Positions 34,908-44,557 are shown, counted from the stretch's first letter. The stretch: DNA of 64,000 nucleotides from Pseudomonas sp. CFII64 (GCF_000416235.1 NZ_ATLO01000049.1:434001-498000), one strand, 5' to 3'. Made by a program: numbers and translations. Notes: a model not told the origin generated them from the sequence alone.

Positions 34908-36859
34908 CCGACTTACTCGTCGACAGCATTGAAGCGGACGTCAGCGCCGATACCGCCAGCGTTTCGCTCAGTGCTGCGCGCATCGAACTGCTCAGCCCGC
35001 GACTGGCCAACCAGATCGCTGCGGGCGAAGTGGTCGAACGACCGGCCTCAGTCATCAAGGAGTTGCTGGAAAACAGCCTCGACTCTGGCGCCAAACGCAT
35101 TGATGTCGACGTCGAGCAGGCCGGGATCAAGCTGCTGCGGGTGCGCGACGATGGCAGCGGCATTTCTTCCGACGACTTGCCATTGGCCCTGGCCCGACAC
35201 GCGACCAGCAAGATTCGTGATCTGGAGGACCTTGAGCGGGTCATGAGCCTGGGCTTTCGCGGCGAGGCGCTGGCGTCGATCAGCTCGGTCGCCCGCTTGA
35301 CCCTGACCTCGCGCACCCGCGATGCCGATCAAGCCTGGCAGGTGGAAACCGAAGGCCGTGACATGGCTTCGCGGGTTCAACCGGCGGCGCATCCGGTGGG
35401 CACCTCGGTGGAAGTGCGCGATCTGTTTTTCAATACCCCGGCGCGGCGCAAGTTTCTCAAGGCCGAAAAAACCGAATTCGATCACTTGCAGGAAGTCATC
35501 AAGCGCATGGCGCTGGCCCGTTTCGACGTGGCTTTCCACCTGCGCCACAATGGCAAGACGATTCTCAGCCTGCACGAAGCCCACGATGACAACGCCCGGG
35601 CCAGACGTGTTGCAGCAATCTGCGGCCCAGGTTTTCTGGAGCAGGCGCTGCCTATCGAGATCGAGCGCAATGGTCTGCATTTGTGGGGTTGGGTCGGTTT
35701 GCCGACGTTCTCGCGCAGTCAGGCGGATCTGCAATATTTCTACGTGAATGGCCGTGCGGTGCGCGACAAACTGGTCGCCCACGCGGTGCGTCAGGCCTAT
35801 CGCGATGTGCTGTTCAATGGCCGTCATCCGACTTTCGTGCTGTTTTTCGAGGTGGACCCGGCGGTCGTCGACGTCAACGTGCACCCGACCAAGCATGAAG
35901 TGCGCTTCCGCGACGGGCGCATGGTTCACGATTTCCTGTATGGCACCTTGCATCGCGCCTTGGGTGATGTGCGGCCGGAAGATCAACTGACCGGCTCCGC
36001 TCCAGTTACCGCCATCGAGCGGCCAACCGGTCCGGACGCTGGCGAATTCGGGCCGCAGGGCGAAATGCGCCTGGCCAATAACCTGCTGGAGCAGCCCCAG
36101 GGAGAGCCGTATGCGCGGCCAGCCGGTTCCGGGGCGGGCGCGGGTTATCAATATCAGTACACGCCACGCCCCGGCGCAACCTTGCCCGCCGCCGAAGCGC
36201 AAAGCGCCTACCGCGAGTTTTTCGCGCCGCTGCCGGGCGCTGCATCAGTCTCATTGCCGGAAACCCAAGGCGATATCCCGCCGTTGGGCTACGCGCTGGC
36301 GCAGCTCAAGGGCATTTATATCCTTGCCGAGAACGCGCTTGGTCTGGTGCTCGTGGACATGCATGCCGCCCATGAGCGAATCATGTACGAGCGCCTGAAA
36401 ATCGCCATGGCCAGCGAAGGCTTGAGCGGCCAGCCATTGCTGGTGCCGGAATCCATCGCTGTCAGCCAGCGCGAAGCGGATTGTGCCGAAGAACATATCG
36501 AGACTTTCCAGCGCCTGGGCTTTGAATTGCAGCGCCTGGGCCCGGAAACCCTGGCGATCCGGCAAATCCCGGCGTTGCTCAAGCAGGCCGAAGCCAATCG
36601 GCTGGTCAGCGACGTGTTGGCGGATTTGATGGAATACGGCACCAGCGATCGGGTTCAGGCGCACATGAACGAGCTGCTGGGCACCATGGCCTGTCATGGC
36701 GCGATTCGCGCCAATCGGCGTCTGGCGATCCCGGAAATGAACGGCTTGCTGCGTGATATGGAAAACACCGAGCGCAGCGGTCAATGCAACCACGGTCGGC
36801 CGACCTGGACCCAAATGGGTCTGGACGATCTGGACAAACTCTTTTTGCGCGGTCGTTGA
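34904..36859 (+). CDS. mutL: DNA mismatch repair protein MutL
   Basis: Mismatch-repair matchmaker and strand-nicking enzyme. The 651 residues start with a GHKL ATPase (AAGEVVERPASVIKELLENS; DDGSGI; GFRGEAL), then a Pro/Gly-rich linker (about 360-440), then the dimerisation domain. The metal-binding endonuclease motif DMHAAHERIMYE (from residue 485) fits DQHA(X)2E(X)4E, as expected in species without MutH. Start overlaps the amiB stop; miaA begins directly after the stop. Confidence 0.96.
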   Translation: MTDLLVDSIEADVSADTASVSLSAARIELLSPRLANQIAAGEVVERPASVIKELLENSLDSGAKRIDVDVEQAGIKLLRVRDDGSGISSDDLPLALARHATSKIRDLEDLERVMSLGFRGEALASISSVARLTLTSRTRDADQAWQVETEGRDMASRVQPAAHPVGTSVEVRDLFFNTPARRKFLKAEKTEFDHLQEVIKRMALARFDVAFHLRHNGKTILSLHEAHDDNARARRVAAICGPGFLEQALPIEIERNGLHLWGWVGLPTFSRSQADLQYFYVNGRAVRDKLVAHAVRQAYRDVLFNGRHPTFVLFFEVDPAVVDVNVHPTKHEVRFRDGRMVHDFLYGTLHRALGDVRPEDQLTGSAPVTAIERPTGPDAGEFGPQGEMRLANNLLEQPQGEPYARPAGSGAGAGYQYQYTPRPGATLPAAEAQSAYREFFAPLPGAASVSLPETQGDIPPLGYALAQLKGIYILAENALGLVLVDMHAAHERIMYERLKIAMASEGLSGQPLLVPESIAVSQREADCAEEHIETFQRLGFELQRLGPETLAIRQIPALLKQAEANRLVSDVLADLMEYGTSDRVQAHMNELLGTMACHGAIRANRRLAIPEMNGLLRDMENTERSGQCNHGRPTWTQMGLDDLDKLFLRGR

Positions 36860-37831
36860 ATGAGCGCTTTACCTCCCGCCATCTTTCTCATGGGCCCCAC
36901 CGCCGCGGGCAAGACCGATCTGGCTATCGAACTCAGCAAAGTCTTGCCTTGTGAGCTGATCAGCGTCGATTCGGCGCTGGTCTATCGCGGCATGGACATC
37001 GGCACGGCCAAGCCATCAAAAGCACAATTGGCCGAGTTTCCCCATCGTCTGGTCGATATTCTGGACCCGGCGCAAAGCTATTCGGCAGCGGATTTTCGCA
37101 CCGACGCATTGGCGGCCATGGCGGAAATCACCGCGCGGGGCAATATTCCGCTGCTGGTGGGTGGCACGATGTTGTATTTCAAGGCTCTGATGGACGGGCT
37201 GGCGGATATGCCGGCCGCCGATGCCGAAGTCCGTGCGCAACTTGAAGCCCGGGCGGCGGTCCATGGTTGGCAGGCATTGCATGATGATCTGGCGGCCGTA
37301 GACCCGGTGTCGGCGGCACGAATTCATCCCAATGATCCGCAGCGCTTGATACGCGCGCTGGAAGTTTATCGGGTCAGCGGTTTGAGCATGACCGCCCACC
37401 GCGAGCAACAAACTGCGCAAAGTACCGACGCAGCGGCTTCGGGACGTCGGCAATTGCCCTATACTGTCGCGAACCTGGCTATTGCTCCGGCAGATCGCAA
37501 GGTGTTGCATGACCGTATTGCGTTACGTTTTTCACAAATGCTGGACCAGGGATTTCTGGATGAGGTGCTGGCATTGCGTTCACGAGGCGACCTGCATTCG
37601 GGGTTGCCATCGATCAGAGCCGTTGGTTATCGCCAGGTCTGGGATCATCTGGATGGAAAGCTGACACGATCTGAAATGCAGGAGCGGGGGATTATTGCCA
37701 CGCGTCAACTGGCCAAACGGCAGTTCACCTGGTTACGCAGTTGGGAAGATTTACACTGGTTGGACAGCCTGGCTTGCGACAATCTGCCACGTGCCTTGAA
37801 ATACCTGGGCTCGGTCTCCATATTGAGCTGA
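36860..37831 (+). CDS. miaA: tRNA dimethylallyltransferase MiaA
   Basis: Adds the isopentenyl group to A37 of tRNAs reading UNN codons. The 323 residues include the P-loop GPTAAGKTDLAIEL, DSALVYRGMDIGTAKP, and GLPSIRAVGYRQVWDHLDG. The ATG follows the mutL stop with no gap, so translation is likely coupled. In gammaproteobacteria hfq promoters lie inside miaA; none could be pinned down here. Confidence 0.96.
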   Translation: MSALPPAIFLMGPTAAGKTDLAIELSKVLPCELISVDSALVYRGMDIGTAKPSKAQLAEFPHRLVDILDPAQSYSAADFRTDALAAMAEITARGNIPLLVGGTMLYFKALMDGLADMPAADAEVRAQLEARAAVHGWQALHDDLAAVDPVSAARIHPNDPQRLIRALEVYRVSGLSMTAHREQQTAQSTDAAASGRRQLPYTVANLAIAPADRKVLHDRIALRFSQMLDQGFLDEVLALRSRGDLHSGLPSIRAVGYRQVWDHLDGKLTRSEMQERGIIATRQLAKRQFTWLRSWEDLHWLDSLACDNLPRALKYLGSVSILS

Positions 37832-37918
37832 GTCCTTGCAATAGCCGTCTATCCTTGGGGGGTGGCGGTAAAGCCCATTGAATTCGAATTATTATTGATC
37901 CTTAAAGGAGTGCGGCAC

Positions 37919-38179
37919 ATGTCAAAAGGGCATTCGCTACAAGACCCTTACCTGAACACTTTACGTAAAGAAAAGGTTGGGGTTTCGATCTATCTGGTAA
38001 ACGGTATCAAGCTGCAAGGCACGATCGAGTCTTTCGACCAGTTCGTAATTTTGCTGAAAAACACTGTCAGCCAAATGGTTTACAAGCACGCCATCTCTAC
38101 CGTTGTGCCGGTTCGTCCAATTCGTCTGCCTAGCGCCGCCGAATCCGAGTCGGGTGACGTTGAGCCAGGTAACGCCTGA
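37919..38179 (+). CDS. hfq: RNA chaperone Hfq
   Basis: Hexameric Sm-like protein that pairs small RNAs with mRNAs and, in Pseudomonas, works with Crc in catabolite control. The 86 residues show Sm1 (LRKEKVGVSIYLVNGIKLQG) and Sm2 (YKHAISTVVP), with the short acidic C-terminal tail usual in Pseudomonas. AAAGGAG lies 8 nt before the ATG at 37919, so the longer in-frame reading from 37862 is rejected. Confidence 0.98.
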   Translation: MSKGHSLQDPYLNTLRKEKVGVSIYLVNGIKLQGTIESFDQFVILLKNTVSQMVYKHAISTVVPVRPIRLPSAAESESGDVEPGNA

Positions 38180-38191
38180 TAGGAGTCTGCA

Positions 38192-39493
38192 TTGTTCTTT
38201 GAGCGCCACAGTGGTGGTGAGCGGGCAATCCTCGTTCACTTGGATGGTCAGGACCCTGAGGCGCGCGAAGATCCGCAGGAGTTTCAGGAGTTGGCCATAT
38301 CGGCTGGCGCCGATACCGTCGCGTTCGTTAACGTGCCGCGTCATCGGCCATCGGCCAAATATCTGATTGGCAGCGGCAAGGTCGAAGAACTTCGCGACCA
38401 GGTCAAAGCCGAAAAAATAGATATCGTCATCTTCAATCACATCCTCACGCCCAGTCAGGAGCGCAACCTCGAGAAAGTCTTCGAGTGTCGCGTGCTTGAT
38501 CGCACGGGGTTGATCCTGGATATCTTTGCGCAGCGCGCGCGCACTCATGAAGGCAAGTTGCAGGTCGAGCTGGCACAGCTCGAGCACATGAGTACGCGAC
38601 TGGTTCGCGGCTGGACTCACCTTGAGCGACAGGGCGGCGGCATTGGCATGCGCGGTCCGGGTGAAACCCAGCTGGAAACCGACCGCCGTCTGCTGCGGGT
38701 GCGTCTGCGGCAAATCAAGAGTCGTCTGGAAAAGGTCCGCAGCCAGCGTGAGCAGGCTCGTCGCGGGCGCAAGCGCGCCGACATACCTTCGGTTTCACTG
38801 GTGGGCTATACCAACGCCGGCAAATCGACGCTGTTCAATGCGGTCACCGATTCCGACGTATTCGCCGCCGACCAACTGTTCGCCACGCTCGATCCGACCC
38901 TGCGCCGTCTGCAACTGGACGACCTGGGGCCCATTGTGCTGGCCGATACCGTGGGCTTCATTCGCCACTTGCCACACAAGCTGGTCGAAGCGTTTCGCGC
39001 CACCCTCGAAGAATCAAGCAACTCCGATCTGCTGCTGCACGTCATTGATTCCCATGAGCCTGAGCGCATGGCGCAGATTGAACAGGTGATGGCGGTGCTG
39101 GGAGAGATCGGGGCCGAGGGCTTGCCGATCCTTGAGGTGTATAACAAACTCGATCTGCTCGAAGGGGTTGAACCCCAGATACAGCGCGATGCCGATGGCA
39201 AACCGCAACGTGTCTGGTTGTCGGCCCGTGACGGTCGTGGGCTCGACCTGCTAAAACAGGCCGTAGCCGAACTGCTGGGTGACGATTTGTTTGTCGGCAC
39301 CTTGCGCTTGCCTCAGCGTTTTGCTCGACTGCGCGCTCAATTCTTCGAATTGGGTGCAGTACAAAGCGAAGAGCATGACGATGAAGGCGGCAGCTTGTTA
39401 GCCGTACGTTTGCCGCGAGTTGAATTCAATCGCCTGGTGAGTCGCGAAGGACTGCAGCCGCTGGAATTCATCGAGCAACACACTTTGCAATAA
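38192..39493 (+). CDS. hflX: ribosome-associated GTPase HflX
   Basis: GTPase that binds the 50S subunit and rescues or splits stalled and heat-damaged ribosomes. The 433 residues have the HflX N-terminal domain (ERNLEKVFECRVLDRTGLIL), the coiled region with GPGETQLETDRR, and a G domain with G1 GYTNAGKST, G3 DTVGF and G4 NKLD. TTG start with AGGAG 6 nt upstream, 12 bp after hfq. Confidence 0.95.
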   Translation: MFFERHSGGERAILVHLDGQDPEAREDPQEFQELAISAGADTVAFVNVPRHRPSAKYLIGSGKVEELRDQVKAEKIDIVIFNHILTPSQERNLEKVFECRVLDRTGLILDIFAQRARTHEGKLQVELAQLEHMSTRLVRGWTHLERQGGGIGMRGPGETQLETDRRLLRVRLRQIKSRLEKVRSQREQARRGRKRADIPSVSLVGYTNAGKSTLFNAVTDSDVFAADQLFATLDPTLRRLQLDDLGPIVLADTVGFIRHLPHKLVEAFRATLEESSNSDLLLHVIDSHEPERMAQIEQVMAVLGEIGAEGLPILEVYNKLDLLEGVEPQIQRDADGKPQRVWLSARDGRGLDLLKQAVAELLGDDLFVGTLRLPQRFARLRAQFFELGAVQSEEHDDEGGSLLAVRLPRVEFNRLVSREGLQPLEFIEQHTLQ

Positions 39494-39589
39494 AAGCGTG
39501 GGAAAGCCGTTGTACGGGTTTCCCGGGCATTCTGTAGCATTGGTCGGCGCGCCGTGGGCGCGTCTTTGCTTTATCAGATGGAGAGCGCT

Positions 39590-40756
39590 ATGGCTTGGAA
39601 TGAGCCGGGTGGCAACTCGAATAATCAGGATCCTTGGGGTGGTAAGCGCAAGAATGGCGACCGCAAGGGGCCACCGGATCTCGACGAGGCCTTCCGTAAG
39701 CTGCAGGAAAGCCTGAATGGGTTGTTCGGTGGTAAGAAACGTACTGGCGGTGACGGCGGTGGCGGTGGTTCACGCAAGGGTGGTGGCTTAGGCCTGCTCG
39801 GCATCGGCCTGGTCGTGCTCGTCGCGATCTGGCTCTACAGCGCAATCTACGTCGTGGATGAACAGGAACAGGCTGTCGTGCTGCGCTTCGGCCAGTACCA
39901 CGAAACCGTTGGGTCGGGTTTGAACATTTACTTCCCGCCTTTCGATCGCAAGTACATGGAAAACGTGACTCGCGAACGTGCCTACACCAAGCAAGGCCAG
40001 ATGCTGACCGAAGACGAGAACATCGTCGAAGTGCCGCTGACGGTGCAGTACAAGATCTCCAATCTGCGTGATTTCGTATTGAACGTCGACCAGCCTGAAG
40101 TCAGCCTGCAACACGCCACAGAAAGTGCCTTGCGTCATGTCGTGGGTTCCACGGCGATGGATCAGGTGCTCACTGAAGGCCGTGAGCTGATGGCCAGTGA
40201 AATCAAGGAACGCCTGCAGCGCTTCCTCGACACGTACCGCACCGGCATCACGGTCACCCAGGTGAACGTGCAAAGTGCTGCTGCGCCGCGTGAAGTTCAG
40301 GAAGCCTTTGATGACGTGATCCGCGCCCGTGAAGACGAGCAACGTGCACGTAACCAGGCTGAAACCTACGCCAACGGTGTAATCCCGGAAGCGCGTGGTC
40401 AGGCCCAGCGTATTCTTGAAGACGCCAACGGTTACCGCGACGAAGTGGTTTCGCGCGCCAAGGGTGAGGCTGATCGCTTCACCAAGCTGGTCGCCGAGTA
40501 CCGCAAGGCACCGGAAGTTACCCGCGAGCGTCTGTATCTGGACACCATGCAGGAACTGTTCAGCAATACCAGCAAGGTTCTCGTAACCGGCGACAAGGGG
40601 CAGAACAATCTGCTTTACCTGCCGCTGGACAAGATGATCGAGAGTGGTCGTAACGGCACTGCCCCGACTACCGGTGCAGCCGCAGCAGCAACTGACGTCG
40701 GCACCCGTGCCGCCGAGTTGCAGCAGCGCGATGTGCGTACAAGGGAGAGTCGCTGA
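39590..40756 (+). CDS. hflK: FtsH protease modulator HflK
   Basis: Membrane SPFH protein that with HflC forms the periplasmic cage around FtsH. The 388 residues have a Gly/Asn-rich cytosolic N-terminus (MAWNEPGGNSNNQDPWGG; a GDGGGGG run), one TM helix (about 68-88), the SPFH domain and a long coiled coil. The ATG at 39590 has GGAGAG 5 nt upstream; the extension to 39554 has none. Its stop overlaps the hflC start by one base. Confidence 0.95.
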   Translation: MAWNEPGGNSNNQDPWGGKRKNGDRKGPPDLDEAFRKLQESLNGLFGGKKRTGGDGGGGGSRKGGGLGLLGIGLVVLVAIWLYSAIYVVDEQEQAVVLRFGQYHETVGSGLNIYFPPFDRKYMENVTRERAYTKQGQMLTEDENIVEVPLTVQYKISNLRDFVLNVDQPEVSLQHATESALRHVVGSTAMDQVLTEGRELMASEIKERLQRFLDTYRTGITVTQVNVQSAAAPREVQEAFDDVIRAREDEQRARNQAETYANGVIPEARGQAQRILEDANGYRDEVVSRAKGEADRFTKLVAEYRKAPEVTRERLYLDTMQELFSNTSKVLVTGDKGQNNLLYLPLDKMIESGRNGTAPTTGAAAAATDVGTRAAELQQRDVRTRESR

Positions 40757-41625
40757 TGAGCAATAAATCGCTGATCGCCCTGATTGTTTGTGTAGTGCTG
40801 GCGGTGGTTGCCTGGAACAGTCTTTACATCGTGTCCCAGACCGAACGGGCAGTCATGCTCCAGTTCGGGCGGGTGGTTGAGGCTGATGTCCAGCCGGGCC
40901 TGCATGTGAAGATTCCTTACGTTAACCAGGTGCGCAAGTTCGACGGTCGCCTGCTGACGCTGGATGCTCCAACGCAACGCTTCCTGACCCTGGAAAAGAA
41001 AGCGGTCATGGTTGATGCCTACGCCAAATGGCGGGTCAAGGACGCGGAGCGCTTCTACACGGCGACTTCCGGCCTGAAGCAGATCGCTGATGAGCGTCTG
41101 TCCCGTCGTCTGGAATCCGGTCTGCGTGACCAGTTCGGCAAGCGTACCCTGCACGAAGCTGTGTCGGGTGAGCGTGATGCACTGATGGCTGACATCACTG
41201 CATCGCTGAACGCGATGGCAACCAAGGAGCTGGGCATCGAAGTCATCGACGTCCGGGTCAAGGCCATCGACTTGCCCAAGGAAGTGAACCGCAGCGTGTT
41301 CGAGCGTATGAGCACCGAGCGTGAGCGGGAAGCCCGCGAGCATCGCGCCAAGGGTAACGAGCTGGCAGAAGGCATTCGTGCCGACGCCGATCGTCAACGT
41401 CGCGTGTTGCTGGCTGAAGCCTATCGTGAGTCTGAAGAGGCTCGTGGTGATGGTGACGCCCAGGCTTCCTCGATCTACTCCAAGGCTTACGGCCAGGATC
41501 AGGAGTTCTACGCGTTCTACCGTAGCCTGCGCGCCTACCGTGAAAGCTTCGCGAGCAAAAGTGACGTGATGGTTCTGGATCCAAATAGCGATTTCTTCCG
41601 CTATCTGCAAAAATCCAAGCCGTGA
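40756..41625 (+). CDS. hflC: FtsH protease modulator HflC
   Basis: Partner of HflK, 289 residues: N-terminal TM helix (about 4-22, SLIALIVCVVLAVVAWNSLYIV), SPFH domain with TERAVMLQFGRVV, and a coiled coil rich in Arg, Glu and Ala (REREAREHRAKGNELAEGIR). Last gene of the superoperon; a terminator follows 85 bp on. The small DUF2065 (yjeT) gene found here in E. coli and P. aeruginosa is not present. Confidence 0.95.
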   Translation: MSNKSLIALIVCVVLAVVAWNSLYIVSQTERAVMLQFGRVVEADVQPGLHVKIPYVNQVRKFDGRLLTLDAPTQRFLTLEKKAVMVDAYAKWRVKDAERFYTATSGLKQIADERLSRRLESGLRDQFGKRTLHEAVSGERDALMADITASLNAMATKELGIEVIDVRVKAIDLPKEVNRSVFERMSTEREREAREHRAKGNELAEGIRADADRQRRVLLAEAYRESEEARGDGDAQASSIYSKAYGQDQEFYAFYRSLRAYRESFASKSDVMVLDPNSDFFRYLQKSKP

Positions 41626-41708
41626 TTCACACGTGACTCGAAAGCTCCGCCGGGCGGCAAAACCGTCTGGCGGGGTGATCACTCGGTAAAACCTGTGTAT
41701 GATGCGGC

Positions 41709-41735
41709 AGCCGGGAAATTCCCGGCTTTTTTGCG
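41709..41735 (+). terminator. intrinsic terminator after hflC
   Basis: Stem AGCCGGGAA/TTCCCGGCT with six T residues. A possible -10 (TATGAT, 41698-41703) lies right before the hairpin. Ends the nnr-hflC superoperon. Confidence 0.88.
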
Positions 41736-41802
41736 TCTGCACGATTGATTGGTCGCAGCTTGCAGGTTCCAGAGGAGCCGGGATGCGACAAGATTTTTCG
41801 AG

Positions 41803-41875
41803 GACAGTGGTCCGCAAGGCCATTCTCGGGCGCTCGTCGTGCCCGCAAGAATGACTGCAGGACTTGACCACTGTC
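41803..41875 (+). ncRNA. structured 5' leader before hisZ
   Basis: Nested inverted repeats: outer arms GACAGTGGTC (41803-41812) and GACCACTGTC (41866-41875) are perfectly complementary; inside, CATTCT...CGGGC pairs with GCCCG...AGAATG. It ends 57 nt before the hisZ ATG in a 307-bp gap that has no gene. No match to a known RNA family was recognised. Confidence 0.5.
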
Positions 41876-41932
41876 TGCTTTACTCAAGGCTCGCCCCACG
41901 GCTTGCCGCCCGGATCATAGGGGAATGGCGTA

Positions 41933-43120
41933 ATGGCAACGGTTGACCGCTGGCTGCTACCAGATGGCATCGAAGAAGTACTGCCACCGGAAGCGGCGCG
42001 TATAGAAGTAGCGCGCCGCCAGGTGTTGGATCTGTTCCAGAGCTGGGGCTATGAATTCGTAGTCACCCCTCATATCGAATACCTCGAATCCCTGCTCACT
42101 GGCGCAGGCTCGGACCTGGATCTGCGCACCTTCAAGGTGATCGATCCGCAGTCGGGTCGGCAGATGGGTTTTCGTGCCGACATCACGCCGCAAGTGGCGC
42201 GCATCGATGCGCACACCCTGCGTCGTGAAGGTCCAAGCCGTTTGTGCTACGCCGGCAGCGTGCTGCATGCGCAACCGCGTGCCCTGTCATCGTCGCGCAG
42301 CCCGATCCAGTTGGGTGCGGAGCTGTATGGCGATGCGAGCCCGAGCAGCGACGTCGAAGTGATCAGCCTGATGCTGGCCATGTTGCAGCTGGCCGATGTG
42401 CCGGATGTGCATATGGACCTGGGCCATGTCGGTATCTATCGTGGTCTGGCGCGTGCCGCCGGTTTGTCCGGCGAAGTCGAGCAGCAGTTGTTCGACGCGC
42501 TGCAGCGCAAGGCCATCGACGAAGTGATTGTCCTGACCGAAAACCTGCCAAGCGATCTGGCGACCATGCTGCGTGCGCTGGTCGACTTGTGCGGTGGTCG
42601 TGAAGTGTTGGCAGCGGCACGTGATCGGCTGGCCAATGCGCCTGCGCCGGTGCTCGCCGCCCTTGATGATCTGTTGACGATTGCCGAGCGCCTCGCTGCC
42701 CGCTTCCCTGAGCTACCGTTGTATTTCGATCTGGGCGAATTGCGTGGCTATCACTACCACACCGGTGTGGTGTTCGCGGTGTTCGTTCCGGGCGTCGGTC
42801 AATCGATCGCCCAGGGCGGTCGCTACGATGATATCGGTGCCGATTTCGGCCGGGCTCGTCCCGCGACCGGCTTCTCCACGGATCTGAAAACCCTGGTGAC
42901 ACTGGGTCGCGCAGAAATCCAGTTGCCGACCGGCGGTATCTGGATGCCGGACAGCACTGATGCAGCGCTCTGGCAGCAAGTCTGCCAGCTGCGCAGCGAA
43001 GGTCAGCGTGTGGTTCAGGGTTTGCCTGGGCAGCAGGTAAGTGCAGCGCGTGAGGCCGATTGTGATCGGCAATTGATTCAGCATGGCGAGCATTGGCAGG
43101 TAGTGCCGCTGGCCTCTTGA
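41933..43120 (+). CDS. hisZ: ATP phosphoribosyltransferase regulatory subunit HisZ
   Basis: Histidyl-tRNA-synthetase-like protein that activates the short form of HisG, first enzyme of histidine synthesis. The 395 residues keep class II motifs (LPDGIEEVLPPEAARIE; GFRADITPQVARID; a GGRYDDIGADFG motif 3-like block) but lack the histidine A-box catalytic signature of a true HisRS, and the anticodon-binding domain is missing. It stands 54 bp before purA, joining histidine and adenine synthesis in one transcript. Confidence 0.93.
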   Translation: MATVDRWLLPDGIEEVLPPEAARIEVARRQVLDLFQSWGYEFVVTPHIEYLESLLTGAGSDLDLRTFKVIDPQSGRQMGFRADITPQVARIDAHTLRREGPSRLCYAGSVLHAQPRALSSSRSPIQLGAELYGDASPSSDVEVISLMLAMLQLADVPDVHMDLGHVGIYRGLARAAGLSGEVEQQLFDALQRKAIDEVIVLTENLPSDLATMLRALVDLCGGREVLAAARDRLANAPAPVLAALDDLLTIAERLAARFPELPLYFDLGELRGYHYHTGVVFAVFVPGVGQSIAQGGRYDDIGADFGRARPATGFSTDLKTLVTLGRAEIQLPTGGIWMPDSTDAALWQQVCQLRSEGQRVVQGLPGQQVSAAREADCDRQLIQHGEHWQVVPLAS

Positions 43121-43174
43121 GTTTCCCTGCCGGCCGCCGCCGGCACCAAGTTTGCGTGAATGAGGACAAGTGTT

Positions 43175-44467
43175 ATGGGTAAGAATGTCGTAGTCCTGGG
43201 CACCCAATGGGGTGATGAGGGCAAAGGCAAGATCGTTGATCTGCTGACCGAACATGCTACCGCCGTAGTGCGTTACCAAGGTGGCCACAACGCCGGTCAC
43301 ACCCTGGTGATCGATGGCGAAAAAACCGTATTGCACCTGATTCCGTCCGGTGTCTTGCGCGAAGGCGTGCAGTGCCTGATCGGTAACGGTGTGGTGGTTG
43401 CGCCTGATGCTCTCATGCGCGAAATCATCAAGCTGGAAGAGAAAGGCATTCCGGTGCGTGAGCGCCTGCGCATCAGCCCGTCCTGCCCGCTGATTCTGTC
43501 GTATCACGTGGCGCTGGATCAGGCCCGTGAAAAAGCCCGTGGCGAGCTGAAGATCGGTACGACCGGTCGCGGTATCGGCCCGGCCTACGAAGACAAGGTT
43601 GCACGTCGCGGTCTGCGCATCGGTGACCTGTTCCATCGTGAGCGCTTCGCAGCCAAGCTGGGCGAGCTGCTCGACTATCACAACTTCGTGCTGGTCAATT
43701 ACTACAAAGAGCCGGCAATCGACTTCCAGAAGACTCTTGATGAGTGCATGGAATACGCCGAGCTGCTCAAGCCATTGATGCTGGACGTGACTGCTGCGCT
43801 GCACGACATGCGTCGCGCTGGCAAAGACATCATGTTCGAAGGCGCTCAGGGCTCGTTGCTGGATATCGACCACGGTACTTACCCGTACGTCACCAGCTCC
43901 AACACCACGGCTGGCGGCATCGCCACCGGTTCGGGTTTTGGCCCGATGTACCTGGATTACATCCTCGGTATCACCAAGGCCTACACCACGCGCGTCGGTT
44001 CGGGTCCGTTCCCGACTGAGCTGTTCGACGACATCGGTGCGTTCCTGGCCAAGCGTGGTCATGAATTTGGCGCAACCACCGGCCGTGCTCGCCGTTGCGG
44101 CTGGTTCGATGCGGTCATCCTGCGTCGCGCCATCGAAATCAACAGCATCTCCGGTATCTGCCTGACCAAGCTCGACGTGCTCGACGGTCTCGAAACCATC
44201 AATATCTGCATCGGTTACGAGAACGAAAACGGAGCAGTGATCGATGCTCCGACCGACTCCGACAGCTACATCGGCCTCAAGCCCGTGTACGAGCAAGTGC
44301 CGGGCTGGTCGGAATCGACGCTGGGTGCCAAGACCCTTGAAGAGCTGCCTGCCAACGCGCGCGCTTACATCAAGCGTCTGGAAGAGCTGGTTGGCGCGCC
44401 AATCGACATTATTTCGACGGGCCCCGATCGCAACGAAACCATCGTTCTGCGTCACCCGTTCGCCTGA
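43175..44467 (+). CDS. purA: adenylosuccinate synthetase PurA
   Basis: GTP-dependent synthesis of adenylosuccinate from IMP and aspartate. The 430 residues include the P-loop-like GTQWGDEGKGKIVD, GGHNAGHT (catalytic His), TTGRGIGPAYEDK, and the signature EGAQGSLLDIDHGTYPYVTSSNT. The ATG at 43175 follows GAGGA by 9 nt. A terminator follows 18 bp after the stop. Confidence 0.97.
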   Translation: MGKNVVVLGTQWGDEGKGKIVDLLTEHATAVVRYQGGHNAGHTLVIDGEKTVLHLIPSGVLREGVQCLIGNGVVVAPDALMREIIKLEEKGIPVRERLRISPSCPLILSYHVALDQAREKARGELKIGTTGRGIGPAYEDKVARRGLRIGDLFHRERFAAKLGELLDYHNFVLVNYYKEPAIDFQKTLDECMEYAELLKPLMLDVTAALHDMRRAGKDIMFEGAQGSLLDIDHGTYPYVTSSNTTAGGIATGSGFGPMYLDYILGITKAYTTRVGSGPFPTELFDDIGAFLAKRGHEFGATTGRARRCGWFDAVILRRAIEINSISGICLTKLDVLDGLETINICIGYENENGAVIDAPTDSDSYIGLKPVYEQVPGWSESTLGAKTLEELPANARAYIKRLEELVGAPIDIISTGPDRNETIVLRHPFA

Positions 44468-44484
44468 TAAGTCGTTGAAACATA

Positions 44485-44518
44485 ACAAAGGGCCGCTTAT
44501 GCGGCCCTTTGTCATTTT
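44485..44518 (+). terminator. intrinsic terminator of hisZ-purA
   Basis: Stem ACAAAGGGCCGC/GCGGCCCTTTGT with a 4-nt loop, then TCATTTT. Confidence 0.85.
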
Positions 44519-44521
44519 GGC

Positions 44522-44537
44522 TGTGACACAAGTCACA
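44522..44537 (+). promoter_or_regulatory. CRP/Vfr-type palindrome
   Basis: TGTGA-N6-TCACA with both half-sites perfect (TGTGACACAAGTCACA). Lies 5 bp upstream of the sigma-54 -24 element of the chemoreceptor gene, close enough for a bound regulator to interfere with RNA polymerase. Confidence 0.55.
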
Positions 44538-44542
44538 AAGAC

Positions 44543-44557
44543 GGCACGCTGATTGCT
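44543..44557 (+). promoter_or_regulatory. sigma-54 promoter of the chemoreceptor gene
   Basis: GGCACGCTGATTGCT: consensus is TGGCACG-N4-TTGCW, and only the first T is changed (to C). The GG and GC are exactly 10 bp apart. Start point would fall near 44568, about 50 bp before the GTG start. Confidence 0.7.

Noticed and set aside
41749..41946. 65-codon frame between hflC and hisZ at the place of DUF2065 (yjeT)
   Set aside because: Sequence is not hydrophobic and shows no DUF2065 features; it overlaps the leader hairpin and the hisZ start.
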